From positions 992,001 to 1,056,000 of the forward strand of contig JAQSEB010000012.1 of NCBI GenBank assembly GCA_030063045.1: a stretch of DNA of 64,000 bases, given 5' to 3'. This document shows, piece after piece, positions 45,232-56,319 of this stretch. Each line of letters begins with the position of its first letter. Positions within the stretch are counted from its first letter, which is position 1. The stretch is from Pratylenchus scribneri (taxonomy: Eukaryota; Nematoda; Chromadorea; Rhabditida; Pratylenchidae). Under the pieces are notes generated by a model. The model saw nothing but the letters and a program-made list of their open reading frames with translations, had not been told where the DNA came from and made no database searches. The translations under genes were made by a program, and so were the position numbers.

Positions 45232-46421
45232 GCATATATGTCGGCGGAGAAACTGAACTTCAGGAGAAATTGAACTCTCCTAGGAGAAATTGAACTTATT
45301 CAATTTCTCCTGAAAGTTAGGAGAAATTGAAATCTCCTAGGAGAAATTGAATAAATTTCAATTTTTCCTGAAAGTTAGGAGAAATTGAAACATCTACAAC
45401 AAATCTCTAATAAAAATCGAGAAAAGTTTTATTGTCCCAAGAATCTGTACTTTTTGTCCTTAAAGGCCAAAATGGATAAAAAAGGTGGTGCGCGGGATAT
45501 ATCTGGATATATGGGGATTAGGGTGGATATGGTGCGATTAAGGGGGATTAATGCTGAAAATTGATGGGTGATGATTCGGATGGATTAGGGAAGGTATAGA
45601 AATGAGCCGGAAGCTTTGAGAGTGGGCGGGATTAAGCCGGATATATGGGGATTAGGGTGGATATGTTGCGATTAAGGTGGATAGAGGGGGATTAAGCCCC
45701 GAAATAGATGAGAAATGGCCCGGAAGGCCAGTGGAAGGATGGAAAAGTACGACAGAGGCTTGGAGAATGTGCGGGATATAGCCGGATATAGAGTGATTAA
45801 GATGGATATAGGGGGATTAAATAGGATTAAGCTCCGAAAAAGGTGGGCATGAGTCCTGATTTAGGCTGTTATGCTTCCGGCTTCGCGAGAATCCTATGCT
45901 CCGAACCCTAATCCTAATCCCTAGCCACTAATTAGGCTTTTTTCGGCTTAATCTCCCTATATCCGGCTATATCCTACGCATTCTCAGCACTTTCAGCTAA
46001 CTTCTCCTACATTCCACTGGTCTTCTGGGCGATTTACCATCTAATTCGGGGCTTAAACCGCTTAATCCCCCTATATCCACCTTAATCCCCTTATTATTTT
46101 TCACTTTTTTCTGCAAAAAAAATTTTCCATTAATAATTAGTAAGTATTTTTTTCGATTTCCAATTAAAAAATTAAATTAGTAACCAATTTCTTCGAATTT
46201 CCAATTAAAAATTTAATCTTGTCGAAAATGTAGTGATTTGGTAGAAATTGGTTGTATATGTTTCAATTTCTCCTAACTTTCAGGAAAAATTGAAATTTAT
46301 TCAATTTCTCCTAGGAGATTTCAATTTCTCCTAACTTTCAGGAGAAATTGAATAAGTTCAATTTCTCCTAGGAGAGTTCAATTTCTCCTGAAGTTCAGTT
46401 TCTCCGCCGACATATATATGC
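45232..46421. mobile_element. 1.2-kb foldback element with about 150-bp arms
   Basis: GTCGGCGGAGAAACTGAACT and repeated AGGAGAAATTGAA at the left are mirrored at 46260-46410. The centre holds GGGGATTAAG and GGATATA repeats, as in the element at 12696-14145. It lies in intron 3 of the chemoreceptor pseudogene. No frame for a transposase is seen. Confidence 0.75.
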
Positions 46422-47523
46422 TTTATTTATTGAAATTGGCATTGAATCGAATGATTCATAGAAAAAATAAAAATATTTTCGAAAATATTACTTTTGTTTT
46501 TTAGGGTAGGAGGTAGGACAACGTGGATTTTGGTTTGAGAAAATTGATGAAATTTAAACCGGAATTGGGAATTTTTGTCAAAATAACTGAAACTATGAGA
46601 AATCCAAACCAAAAACCGACATTTTTAAAAAAAATGGAACCGGGTTTTCAAATCAAAATGTTCGGACTATGCTTCACATTCAAATTTCTCATAATCATAT
46701 ATCATAACCAAAATTGAATTGATTAATAATAAAAAATTTTCGAAATAAATTTTTTTTATTATTTTTTCATTTTTTAGGCAATTTCGTTCAAAAGAAGCCA
46801 ATAATGGACTATTTTAAAGAGCCATTAATAAAATTTAATGGTAAGAAAAAATTAGAGTTTGAATGAAATATTTTCTAAATTCCAAAATTATTTTAAAGTC
46901 CAAAATTTAAACAAATTTAAAATGCATTTTATGTTTTGTAATTTGAGTACCAGGTCCCAGGTTTTTTATTGTTTAAATTTTTATTGAATTTTGTGATTTG
47001 ACAAAATTTTTGCCAATAAAAAATGTAGTAATTTTACCGGATAATCCTTGGGCACATTGTTGTTGAGAGTGAAGGAAAAATTGTTGCCCGCAAATGGTGT
47101 TCGCTCCACATCCAATTCGACCACCCATTCCAACCAAAAAACGGGCATTGTGAATGGGAGAGGGCACAAAATAGTGAACGCAAATGATAGAGGAAGAAAA
47201 ATGTGCCAGAACTAAAAATTTTGGAAAAAAAATTATTTAACAATTTTAAAATTAAAAAATATTTTAAATTGTAAAATAAATTAATAAAAAAATAATAATT
47301 TTTTATTTATAGGTATATTGTGAAAAATGTTTAAAATTTTTTTTTATTAATTTTTATTTTAATTTTGATCATTTCTTTTTTATCGCAAATTTATATGCAA
47401 ATAAATTCTGTGGGTATTTTTCATTGGAAGAAAGGAGAGAAAAATTGATGGAAAACAGCGGGATGCGGGAAGAAAAATAATCCAATGGGTAATAAAGAAG
47501 GGCCGCAGGGAAAATGAAAAGAG

Positions 47524-48014
47524 TGTCGAAAAATATTTCGAATTAAAATATTTAATTTATCCTTTCCTTTAATTCCCATTATTATTCAATTATTAGTCAT
47601 ATTATTTCATAATTTCCTTTCCTATTTTAGTCTCAATTTAGCATATCCATGTGCACCTGTCCACGTGCACTTTTCCCTTCCTTCTTTTGTGCCCCTCTTC
47701 CTCCCTCATCTATCCACGTGCTAATCCATTAGCATGTCTCTTCTTCCCTTCAATTGTTCCCTTCTTTCCTTATGTCCACATGCTTATTCTCGCATTCCAT
47801 TCTCGCGCGGCGCCCTATATAAAGCCGCCTTGATCCCTCTGGCATGAGTCCCATTCATTCCCAATTCCCAATTATTCCTTTGAACCCAACTTTCCATTCA
47901 TCCAATATTTATTCCACATGTATTTTAATTAAAAATAAATAAATATATTTTATTCCTTTTCCAAACATTTCCAAACACAAGGTCTTAGGATTTCACTGGG
48001 GAAATCCTCTGACA
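47524..48014 (+). repeat. 5' LTR
   Basis: 491 bp, reading the same as the 3' copy as far as I compared. It contains the promoter TATA motif and a CT-rich stretch. Confidence 0.93.
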
Positions 48015-49024
48015 TTTTGGTGCAACGGCCAACTACCGGATTTGGGCCATTTCAACAACAAAATTTGAGGGTTTTCGAGTAAAACCAAAACAACATTTTT
48101 TCAACAATTTCAACATTTGAATTTTGGGGGTTTTCAGAGGAAAACCAAACGCAACATTTTCAACCAATTCTTCAACAACAAAATTTTGGGCGGCCTTGTT
48201 AAATTTTGGCCAGAATTGCAACAACAATTTCTCAACAAACAATACTTTCAATAACAAAAATTTGAGCAGCAGAAAGTGTGACTGAGGCAGGCGGTCATCA
48301 TTTTGCTGTACCATAAAGCTTTAAGACTTTTATTTGGCTTGTTTGCCTAACATTCATTGGACTTTTGTTCCTCTTCAACCTTTTGGCCAGAGTGCCAAAG
48401 CACATTCATTTTTTTGGCCTGAGTGCCTAAACATTCATTGGATTGATTTCCATTCAATTTGTAGCCTGAGTGCCTAATCATCGGACTGAGTTCCATTCAT
48501 TTTTTGGCCTGAGTGCCTAAACAACATTTATTGGACTGTGTTCCATTCAACTTTTTGCGCCTAAACATTCATTATACTGGGTTTTTATTCATTCTTTGGC
48601 CGAGTGCCTCATAATTCCTTGGATTTTGCTTCTATTCACTTTGTGGCCGAGAGCCGCCTAATCAATAAATATTTATTGAACTTGTTCCTATTCACCTTTG
48701 TGGCCTGAGAGCCAAAACGCCCTTTGCAGAGAGCTAAACCCTTGTTTTTAGTCAAGCAAACGAACAAAAAAAAAATTTTGGCCAGTGCGCGAATCATTTT
48801 TGAATTTACTTTTTGCTGTCAGATTTTAATCTGAGTGACCTTCATCACAATTGTTCTGAATCGAGAGGATAATCATTTGCTTCTAATAAGCCTAATATTT
48901 TTATAACTGCACAGAAAATTTTTTTTGTTTGAAAAATTTCTTTTCATTTTTTTTCTCGTGCTGGCAGAGTCCTTCCGGAATTGGATTTTTTGTGATCCTT
49001 CTTCATATTTAGACAGTTATTAAG
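48015..49024 (+). other. Retroelement leader region
   Basis: About 1 kb lies between the 5' LTR and gag. It opens with the presumed primer-binding site. From 48340 to 48700 it has degenerate tandem text built on GGCCTGAGTGCCTAAACATTCATTGGACT, units of about 50-60 bp. No frame is seen. Confidence 0.7.
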
Positions 49025-49969
49025 ATGTCTGGACCAATTAGAACCTCTATTGGTCTCACCCGTACACGATTGGCGAATTACATAGCACAAGCGAATAATC
49101 TTCTAGGGGAACAAGGACAACAAACCGAGCAATCGGTAAAGGAAATACTTCTTAAGATAAAAAACGCAATAAATACATTGGATGGAAAAATTAGTGATTG
49201 GTCAGAATTAATGATTATGGCAGATGCTGTGAATCGAGTTAGAGAAGAACAGGAATTTACTAATTATTTGAATAATCATGGAAATTTTATCGAGCTTATA
49301 GATCAGGGAAGAGAAATGATTGATAATCTAGAAAATTGGCTGCAGCAGAAACATCAAACATTAGCTATACAAATTCATGATAATAAAAAACAGAGAGTGC
49401 ATCTTCCGAAACTTACCCTACCTCAATTTGATGGTCAATTTAAAAACTGGATGCAATTTTGGAGTATTTTCGAAGCCTCAATAGACTCAGATAAAACAAT
49501 ACCCGAAGTTCAAAAGTTAGCTTACTTGTTATCGTGTATGAAAGATGATGCTGAAATAGACCTCAAAGGATATACAGTGACAGTTGGGAATTATAAAATT
49601 GTTAAGGACCATCTTATCAAAAGATTTGGTGACATGGAAACATTTAAATCGAACTTATATAAGGAATTGGGAGAAATTCATTCTAAGACTCCAAAGACAA
49701 TTGATGTTAGAAAAATGACTAGCGAATGCACGCGAATTTTGAATCAATTGGAACAAGCAGGTGAAAATGTGAATGTAACGGTAATTCAAGAAATAATTAT
49801 GGAAAAATTCCCAAAATGGTTATTACTAGAAATAATACAGGAAAAAAGAAACATTGCTGACTTCAACACAACAAAATTGATTGAATTAGCTGACAAATTT
49901 TTGAAGCAAAGAGAAATGGTTTGGCAGATGAGAAACGACAAAAGAGAATTAAGCGGATTTGATGAATAA
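49025..49969 (+). CDS. Gag-like protein with DUF1759-type domain
   Basis: This single uninterrupted frame of 314 aa starts at ATG 49025. The N-terminal third is helical and Gln/Asn-rich. From about residue 122 it reads HLPKLTLPQFDGQ, then WMQFWSIFEASID, KLAYLLSCMKDDAE and HLIKRFGD. This is the order seen in the DUF1759 part of Bel/Pao Gag proteins (xLPKLELPxFxG, WxxFxxxFxxxID, KxxYLxxxLxGxA). It would form the capsid-like shell of the element. No Cys-His zinc knuckle follows and the frame stops 29 bp before the 3' LTR, so nucleic-acid binding and all of pol are absent. Confidence 0.88.
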   Translation: MSGPIRTSIGLTRTRLANYIAQANNLLGEQGQQTEQSVKEILLKIKNAINTLDGKISDWSELMIMADAVNRVREEQEFTNYLNNHGNFIELIDQGREMIDNLENWLQQKHQTLAIQIHDNKKQRVHLPKLTLPQFDGQFKNWMQFWSIFEASIDSDKTIPEVQKLAYLLSCMKDDAEIDLKGYTVTVGNYKIVKDHLIKRFGDMETFKSNLYKELGEIHSKTPKTIDVRKMTSECTRILNQLEQAGENVNVTVIQEIIMEKFPKWLLLEIIQEKRNIADFNTTKLIELADKFLKQREMVWQMRNDKRELSGFDE

Positions 49970-49998
49970 TATGGAAAAAATATCTTCTCGGGGCGGAA

Positions 49999-50489
49999 TG
50001 TCGAAAAATATTTCGAATTAAAATATTTAATTTATCCTTTCCTTTAATTCCCATTATTATTCAATTATTAGTCATATTATTTCATAATTTCCTTTCCTAT
50101 TTTAGTCTCAATTTAGCATATCCATGTGCACCTGTCCACGTGCACTTTTCCCTTCCTTCTTTTGTGCCCCTCTTCCTCCCTCATCTATCCACGTGCTAAT
50201 CCATTAGCATGTCTCTTCTTCCCTTCAATTGTTCCCTTCTTTCCTTATGTCCACATGCTTATTCTCGCATTCCATTCTCGCGCGGCGCCCTATATAAAGC
50301 CGCCTTGATCCCTCTGGCATGAGTCCCATTCATTCCCAATTCCCAATTATTCCTTTGAACCCAACTTTCCATTCATCCAATATTTATTCCACATGTATTT
50401 TAATTAAAAATAAATAAATATATTTTATTCCTTTTCCAAACATTTCCAAACACAAGGTCTTAGGATTTCACTGGGGAAATCCTCTGACA
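49999..50489 (+). repeat. 3' LTR
   Basis: 491 bp, reading the same as the 5' LTR as far as I compared, which implies a recent insertion. Followed by the AAGAG target copy. Confidence 0.93.
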
Positions 50490-50769
50490 AAGAGGGAGAA
50501 GAGAAAGTGGCACACAAGATTTCTGCGCATTTAAATCCAAATTCAGGACTCTATTTATCAATTTAGAATTTTTAAAAATATTTTTTAAATTAAAATAAAT
50601 TAATATAAATTAAATAAATTTATTAGGATAATAATTTTTTATTAAAATTGGCTTTATTTTCACTTTAATTTAATTTAATTTTAAGAAGTGTCAAAAATAG
50701 TTCCGTCCAAAAATTAAAATCCTTTTCTCGAGAATATAAAAATTATTTGTAAGGGAATTTTATTCCCAA

Positions 50770-51092
50770 GCAGCGAGAAGAGAAATCAAATGGGAAAAGG
50801 AAAAGGGGCCGCAGGGAAAATGCAAAGAGGAAAAAGTGGCAGCAAGTGGCTGCAAGTGTCTGCCCAAGCCGACCACTTTGCTCATCGCATCCTTTTCCAT
50901 TCTCGCTGTCTCGCCATACATTCCCGAATGCCCTCTAGCATTCTAACAATAGGAAATGACAATTTGCGTAGCATTCTATTTCCCTGAATCCCTTCCAGTC
51001 CAGCGAAAGTTGCTTCCCAAGTGGAAAAATGTTTTCTATTTGAAATTTTTGATATCCGAGGCCATATAAGCCGGGATTTTCGAGGTTTAAGC
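50770..51092 (+). promoter_or_regulatory. U2 snRNA upstream region, one of three related copies
   Basis: AGCAGCGAGAAGAGAA, GGGGCCGCAGGGAAAATG, AAAGTGGCAGCAAGTGG and CATTCTAACAATAGGAAATG lie here. The same order, diverged, occurs at about 54505-54700 and, interrupted by the retrotransposon, at 47453-47523 plus 50490-50515. As it directly precedes U2, it likely holds that gene's snRNA promoter, including a PSE that I cannot define. Confidence 0.5.
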
Positions 51093-51279
51093 ATCGCTTC
51101 TCGGCCTTTTGGCTAAGATCAAAGTGTAGTATCTGTTCTTTATGGTTTAATCACCATAATAAGTCCTACCGGACTTAAATGTGATTATCCAATTTTTGGA
51201 AAAGCGTCAGAGGACTCCAGCTTGCTGGTTCCAGACGGCGCGTCGGCCCGGTATTGCACTTACCTCCGGGATCGGCGCT
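51093..51279 (+). ncRNA. U2: U2 spliceosomal snRNA
   Basis: It starts ATCGCTTCTCGGCCTTTTGG and continues through the nearly invariant AAGATCAAAGTGTAGTATCT. GTAGTA (51126-51131) is the branch-point recognition sequence, and the triple-A spacing before GTGTAG matches C. elegans U2. An Sm-site-like AATTTTTGG lies at 51191-51199. Two 3' hairpins follow (CCAGCTTGCTGG and CCGGTATTGCACTTACCTCCGG), so the gene looks full length at about 187 nt. It lies inside intron 2 of the chemoreceptor pseudogene, on the opposite strand. Confidence 0.95.
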
Positions 51280-52124
51280 TAAAATGAATGGGGATGGGAA
51301 AAAGGAAGGTATAATTATTGTGTGCAAGTATTTCGCGCAAGTTTGTAAAAAAGGAAATCAAAAAAAATTGCAACAAATTCGGTGAAAAGCAGGATTATGC
51401 GCATACATTTTGCACAACGAATTTTTCACTTATTGTTAATTTTAACTTTCTTAAATGTTAAATAATACTAAAATTCAAAGATATTTTCAAAAAATGACAA
51501 GAAGCAGTTTTCAAAATTTTTATTATTTTAATTGGACAATAGATTAAAAATCGAACAATAGAATTTTTAGATGAATAGTTGGTTAATTCTTAGTGTACCG
51601 ATCGAGATGTGTGATAGCTCATTCGAAAGCTCTCGAAAAACTGAATCGATCTAGGGGTAGGAGAAGTTGCCCAGAGTTGGGTTGCAATTTTCACTAAGTT
51701 GCGAAAGGTTGCCGCGCAACTTTAAATTTTAATATTTGAAAAAATTAGACCCGAGCGATATTTTAGATAATTAGATTTCCTTGAGATTTCTTCCTCTCCT
51801 AACAATAACTTAACCTAACCCTAATTTATAAAACTAAATAATAAAATTCAATTCATTTGTTACAAAATAATTTGGATAGTAAATTGACCAATAATAATGA
51901 TTTAATATTCAATTTTAATTTAATTTACATTTTAATAGGGAGCTGAATTTTCAGGAGAGTAAGTAATATAATAATAAATTAAATAGACCATTTTTTTATA
52001 TTTTTTAAAATTTTTTAGTAGAAATTCTACACCAAGAATTTTATGATAATTTATTTGATTGTTTATTTTTTAAAAATTATTTTGACTTATTTTATAAAAT
52101 TTTGATAAAATTTGTGTATTATTG
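51280..52124. other. Sequence downstream of U2, no gene seen
   Basis: AT-rich, with no coding or RNA signal that I can support. It ends near the donor of the split chemoreceptor exon 2. Confidence 0.5.
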
Positions 52125-52309
52125 TCATTTTGGGCGCATACAAAAAATCCATTTAATTGGGATTGGAATTGGAAGGAACACCCACCTTTTCATATCCCAA
52201 GGGAAAAGGACACTGGTCAATCGGTTCAGCAACAACAAAGCGGTGGTCAAATTCTCCAAATGGAATGAATAGTACATGAGGAAAGTGCCCAGGGCCAATG
52301 TCCAACTGG

Positions 52310-53220
52310 AGCCTATTTCAATTTCCGTCAAGTAGTTGACTTGTGGTCAAGCAAGTTCTTGACGTCAAGCAAGGAAACTCTGTTTCAATTAAAAATCATA
52401 GGAAACACACGATATCGTGAAATTTCTGTTTCAATAACACTTGACTTGTGATCAAGAACTTGTTGCCTCACAAGTTCTTGACGTCAAGTAAATTCACGAC
52501 TTTTTTACTCGACTTGCTTTGTCTATGTTTCAATTATACTTGCGTTTTTTAACTTGCTTGACTAAAACAAGGGAGAACTTGTGGAAAATTTAATTAGTGG
52601 GTAAAACACTTGTGGAGAACTAGTCAAGTAATTTTAAAAATTCATAAAAAATTTAGAAAAAATTTTAAAAATATAAGGTAAAATGTATCTGATAGAAGAG
52701 ATTCTCCTCTATTTTTTGATATAAAATTTATATTTCAGCCATTTTTTCCTGATTTTTTATGAATTTTTGAAAATGACTAACCTAATTTGCTCTGAAAATT
52801 TTTAATTCAAATTTAAATATTTTTTTGATGTTTTATTAATTATTTCTAAGCTATTTTGATAATATTTGGATAAAATTTTATTAAAATTTATTTGTTTGAT
52901 TTAGAACTAAAATTTTATATCATTCGATAGAGAATTTTTTTCTTAACAACATACTAAAAAATCAGGCTTAGAAAAATTTTTCTAAATTAATTATGAATTT
53001 TTAAAATTATTTTAAAATTTTTACTTGTGGTGAAGCAAGGGGAAAGTCAAGAAAGCAAGGAAAAGGTAATTGAAACACAAATTCTTACACACGAGGGCCG
53101 AACACTTGACTTGCGAACAAGTATAGGATTTTGCCAAAAATCAAGGATTTGGCTAATTGAAACAGAAAATTTACTTGCTTGACCACAAGTCAAGAACTTG
53201 ACGGAAATTGAAATAGGCCC
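52310..53220. mobile_element. 911-bp transposon inserted in a chemoreceptor exon
   Basis: The ends AGCCTATTTCAATTTCCG and CGGAAATTGAAATAGGCC are inverse, and the similarity continues as TCAAGT..ACTTGTGGTCAAGCAAG. The flanking duplication is CTGG (52306-52309 and 53221-53224). Removing the element plus one CTGG leaves APSWTLALG in frame, as expected from the intact paralogue (FPNWALCLI). There is no transposase frame. Confidence 0.87.
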
Positions 53221-54011
53221 CTGGGCGCATATTCCATCATTAGGGCATAGCCGAGGCCGACTCGCCCAATTCGATGGGCAATGAATGAGGTGAAAAAGTT
53301 GCCCAATGACTGAGTGGAGAGAGGAAAAATTAATTTTAATTTTTTTTTGGTAATTTTTTGGCAATTTTTTAAGTAATTTTTTATTTCCATTCCTGACATT
53401 TTTTGAATTTGTTTATCCAAAGTTTTGTCCAATTTTACCAATATTTCAGGTAGAAATTTTAATTAATTTTTTATACAATTGAATTAAAGGTACTTTTCCG
53501 TTATGATTTAATGAGCCTCCCCTACCAAAATGGCCTTCATTTCCTCTGAAATTTTATGTTATAAAAAGTTGGAATTTTCTTATCAAAATGCTTTGATTTG
53601 ATGAAAAGGATTTAAAAACAAAATTGGCAATAAAATTATGACCAAAAAAAAAAGAAAAATTTTCCAATTTTCTGATTTTTTGGTCATACATTTTTGCCAA
53701 TTTTCAATCAAATCCATCAATTTTTTCTTTTTTTCCTCCAATTATGATTCTCCAAAATTCAAATCTTATAAAAAATTGTGATTAATTAATTTTTATACTA
53801 ATAATTATTAATAATACTGACCAATCCGGCTCGAAGCGCAAAAACCACAAAATATGAACTGTTAAAATGACGCCAATTTGTCAGAATGACGAACAATTGT
53901 GCGGAATAGAGGCAAACCGATGGGAAACCAATGGAGGCATCCGGCAATGAATGGAGGCCAAATTGAGGCGGAAATTGTGTCAACCATTGAATAGAATTGG
54001 TCAATGAACAT

Positions 54012-55264
54012 TAATTGGTAGAAGGGGGAATTTTATTAGGAAATTTACTTAAAAATATGAAAAATTGTTGGGAATTATGGAAAAAAAATTTTAAAATGAG
54101 TACTCAAAATTGGGAACTGGCAATTATGAATTAAAAATTGTCTAGTGACGAAGGTGGGTAAAGATAGGAGGATTATTGCTTATAGCAAAACATTTTATTA
54201 GGCATAAAATAAATTAGCTATAGATAGAAAAGAAATTTTATTAGGAAATTTGCTTAGAATTAAAAAGAAATAATTGTGGAAAATTTTGTAAAAAAGTTTA
54301 ATAAAAATTGGTCGAAATATGGATAAAATGGTATTATAAAACTAGATATTTTTTATAAATTTTTTATATATTTTTTAAGGGGTGCTGAAAAAAATAGCTC
54401 CCCATTTCAAAAATTAAAGCAAATATTTTTTTTTTATCTGCAATTTCAATTTTTTTTGTCAAATCAGAACAAATTCTGGCTATATTTAAGCAGCTGGAGA
54501 GTGAGAAAATTTTATGGAAAGCAGCGAGAAGAGAATTCAATGGGAATTGGGCCGCTGTGGACAAATGAAAAGAAAGAGAGTGGCAGCAGAGGTGTCTGTC
54601 TGCCCTCAACTGGCCACTTGCTCATTGCATCTTTTTTCATTTCTCGACGTCTTACCATGTAGCCTCCCCATTGTTCACTACCATTCTAACAAAAGAATAA
54701 TAACATTTTTTTTCTTCAATCCTCTTCACTTGCAACAATGTTAATGGCAATAAACCTGCAGAAAATTTTATGTTCATTCAAATCAAAGCTTCACAATTCA
54801 CATAACAAAATGGATTATTTTATGGAAATTCCATTTTTCATCATAACCAGAGTCCGGATTTTTAAGTTTTGACATATTTTTTGCCAATACCCTATACTAT
54901 ATGGGTTTCTGGGTAAATAATAAATTTTTTTATGATGAAATGTTTTTAGACCGATTTTGCATATTTTCGCATTTTTTTTTGACAAAAATTTTCCTCCGAA
55001 AAATTAAGTAAATTTTAATAAAATTTGTATATTTTAAGTAATAAAATTTACATATTTAAAGAAATTTTTCCGACATTTACATATTTTGGCACTTTTAGCG
55101 ACATAAAAATCCGGATTCCGGACTCTCTCTGTTCATAACAATAACAATATTCATTTTTGTTTTTATTTGACTTAATTTCCTAATGAACGAATACTCAAGT
55201 TCTCCACAATTAAAATTTTACAGATTAATTTGTGAACAACCAAATTCACTATTCTATATCCATT
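54012..55264. other. Intergenic: diverged repeats and third copy of the U2 upstream segment
   Basis: A fragment with CATTTTATTAGGCATAAAAT (about 54190) resembles the MITE at 30757-31105. At 54505-54700 the U2 upstream motifs recur (AAGCAGCGAGAAGAGAATTC, GTGGCAGCAGAGGTGTCTG, CCATTCTAACAAAAG), but no U2 coding sequence follows. Confidence 0.5.
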
Positions 55265-55459
55265 ATGTCTGCGAACGAAAACGAAATGGAATGCACAAAA
55301 TTGACCGAGCAAATTGCTGAAATGGCAATTGGTGGGTATTTGTTGTTGGTTACATTTTTGAGCATATTTATCGGGCGTAATTATGGCCTGAACATTATCA
55401 GCAGGTTTATTTGTTATTTCATAGAAATTAATTTCATTAAAATGTTCTTAAAATTTTAA
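55265..55459 (+). CDS. Small possible exon or gene with one hydrophobic segment
   Basis: It opens with ATG after a TTTTACAG acceptor (about 55222): MSANENEMECTKLTEQIAEM, then a hydrophobic stretch AIGGYLLLVTFLSIFIG. Either it reads through to TAA at 55459 (64 aa) or it is spliced at 55404 (AGCAG/GTTTAT). If spliced, it does not join the F-box exon at 56825 in frame (an immediate stop), so it is either a separate small gene or there is an unseen exon between. No family was recognised. Confidence 0.3.
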   Translation: MSANENEMECTKLTEQIAEMAIGGYLLLVTFLSIFIGRNYGLNIISRFICYFIEINFIKMFLKF

Positions 55460-55856
55460 ATAAGGTAATTAAATGGATACTTTTTTCATCCAAAAATAAT
55501 TTTTATGCAAAAAATGCTTTTTTTTTACCCAAAAACCAAAACTTAGTTATTGAGGGATACGCCTAACTAGGCAAAGCCAAATGAGCGACGGCGCTTGTAG
55601 CTAGCTAATTAAGTCTAAACCGATATTAATGATTTTAATATCAAATTATTTTGGTTCAGAATTAGCAGAGTTGTACTTAGAAAAACATTAAATAAGACTA
55701 ATTATTATAAATTTGCTAATTTTTCACTGTTTTGTGAATACAATTCAACCAAATCTTGATCAATCCAAATAAATTTTATATCAATCGATAGCCAGAAAGA
55801 AGTGCGCTCTTTAATTTTATCAAAATCGTCAATATCGTTTAGCCCTTAAAGCTTTG

Positions 55857-56263
55857 TTCACAATGGTCGTGTTCGTGTTCGTGCGAATGTTCGTGTTCGT
55901 GTGTGAGTGCGAGTGAGGTCACAAAAATGCCAAAAATACCGATGCCATTTCACAATGAAGACATTATGTTGTGCACGAACACGAACACGGAGTGCACGAA
56001 CAAATTTCGAATAAATTCGAAATTTTGGCTCTCCCTTGTTTTGAGTTAATGCTATAGCATGAACTCGATTGAGTTAATGCTTTTTTGATTTTTCCATTGT
56101 GAACACCCGTAGACATTTTGTTCGTGCTCGAGTTCATGCGAAAGCATTAACTCGTGCATTCAGACCTGAGTTCAGACGATTTTGGGGGTGTTCACAACAA
56201 AAGCATTAACTTATAGCCTAACACGAACATGAACACGAACACGACCATTGTGAACAAAGCTTA
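55857..56263. mobile_element. Palindromic MITE, possible TTAA target
   Basis: GCTTTGTTCACAATGGTCGT at the left and ACGACCATTGTGAACAAAGC at the right are exact inverses, each continuing into CGTGTTCGTG/CACGAACACG repeats. TTAA lies at both edges, as expected for piggyBac-type targets, although the left edge is one base off. Confidence 0.75.
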
Positions 56264-56319
56264 ATGAGCTAAAAGTGCCGTCGTTCAGTTGGCCCGTTGC
56301 TCAGTTGTGGCGTACCGGT

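Larger units (their letters stand above)
47524..50489 (+). mobile_element. Intact non-autonomous LTR retrotransposon, Bel/Pao type
   Basis: Two 491-bp LTRs (47524-48014 and 49999-50489) read as identical and start TG, end CA. They are flanked by an exact 5-bp duplication AAGAG (47519-47523 and 50490-50494). A TATATAAA box lies at about 47816. The presumed primer-binding site TGGTGCAACGGCC is at 48018-48030, and a purine tract GGGGCGGAA directly precedes the 3' LTR. The only long frame is gag-like. There is no protease, reverse transcriptase or integrase, so movement would need enzymes in trans. Confidence 0.93.
42044..54004 (-). pseudogene. Seven-transmembrane chemoreceptor, Srg/Srv-like, disrupted
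   Basis: Exons matching the intact receptor at 15033-18322 are 54004-53822, 53309-53225 plus 52309-about 52183, 47211-47038, 45158-44907, 44220-44119, 43008-42824 and 42134-42044. Homology is clear: ALLLLNRLTSVLFPW, YTLITFIGQFIFALYM and IPSWSLIWANKKSRD fall at the same places, with shared intron positions. Lesions: a 911-bp transposon splits exon 2; the first exon's receptor frame has a stop upstream and no ATG (the ATG at 54011 is in another frame); and exons 6 and 7 join in a frame that gives an unlikely tail, while a one-base shift gives a longer one ending at 42034. Removing the transposon with one target copy restores an open exon 2. It may still be transcribed, or be intact in other strains. 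Confidence 0.75.

Noticed and set aside
47651..47833. 60-aa frame also found identically at 50126-50308
   Set aside because: It lies in the LTRs; the identity reflects LTR identity, not a coding gene.
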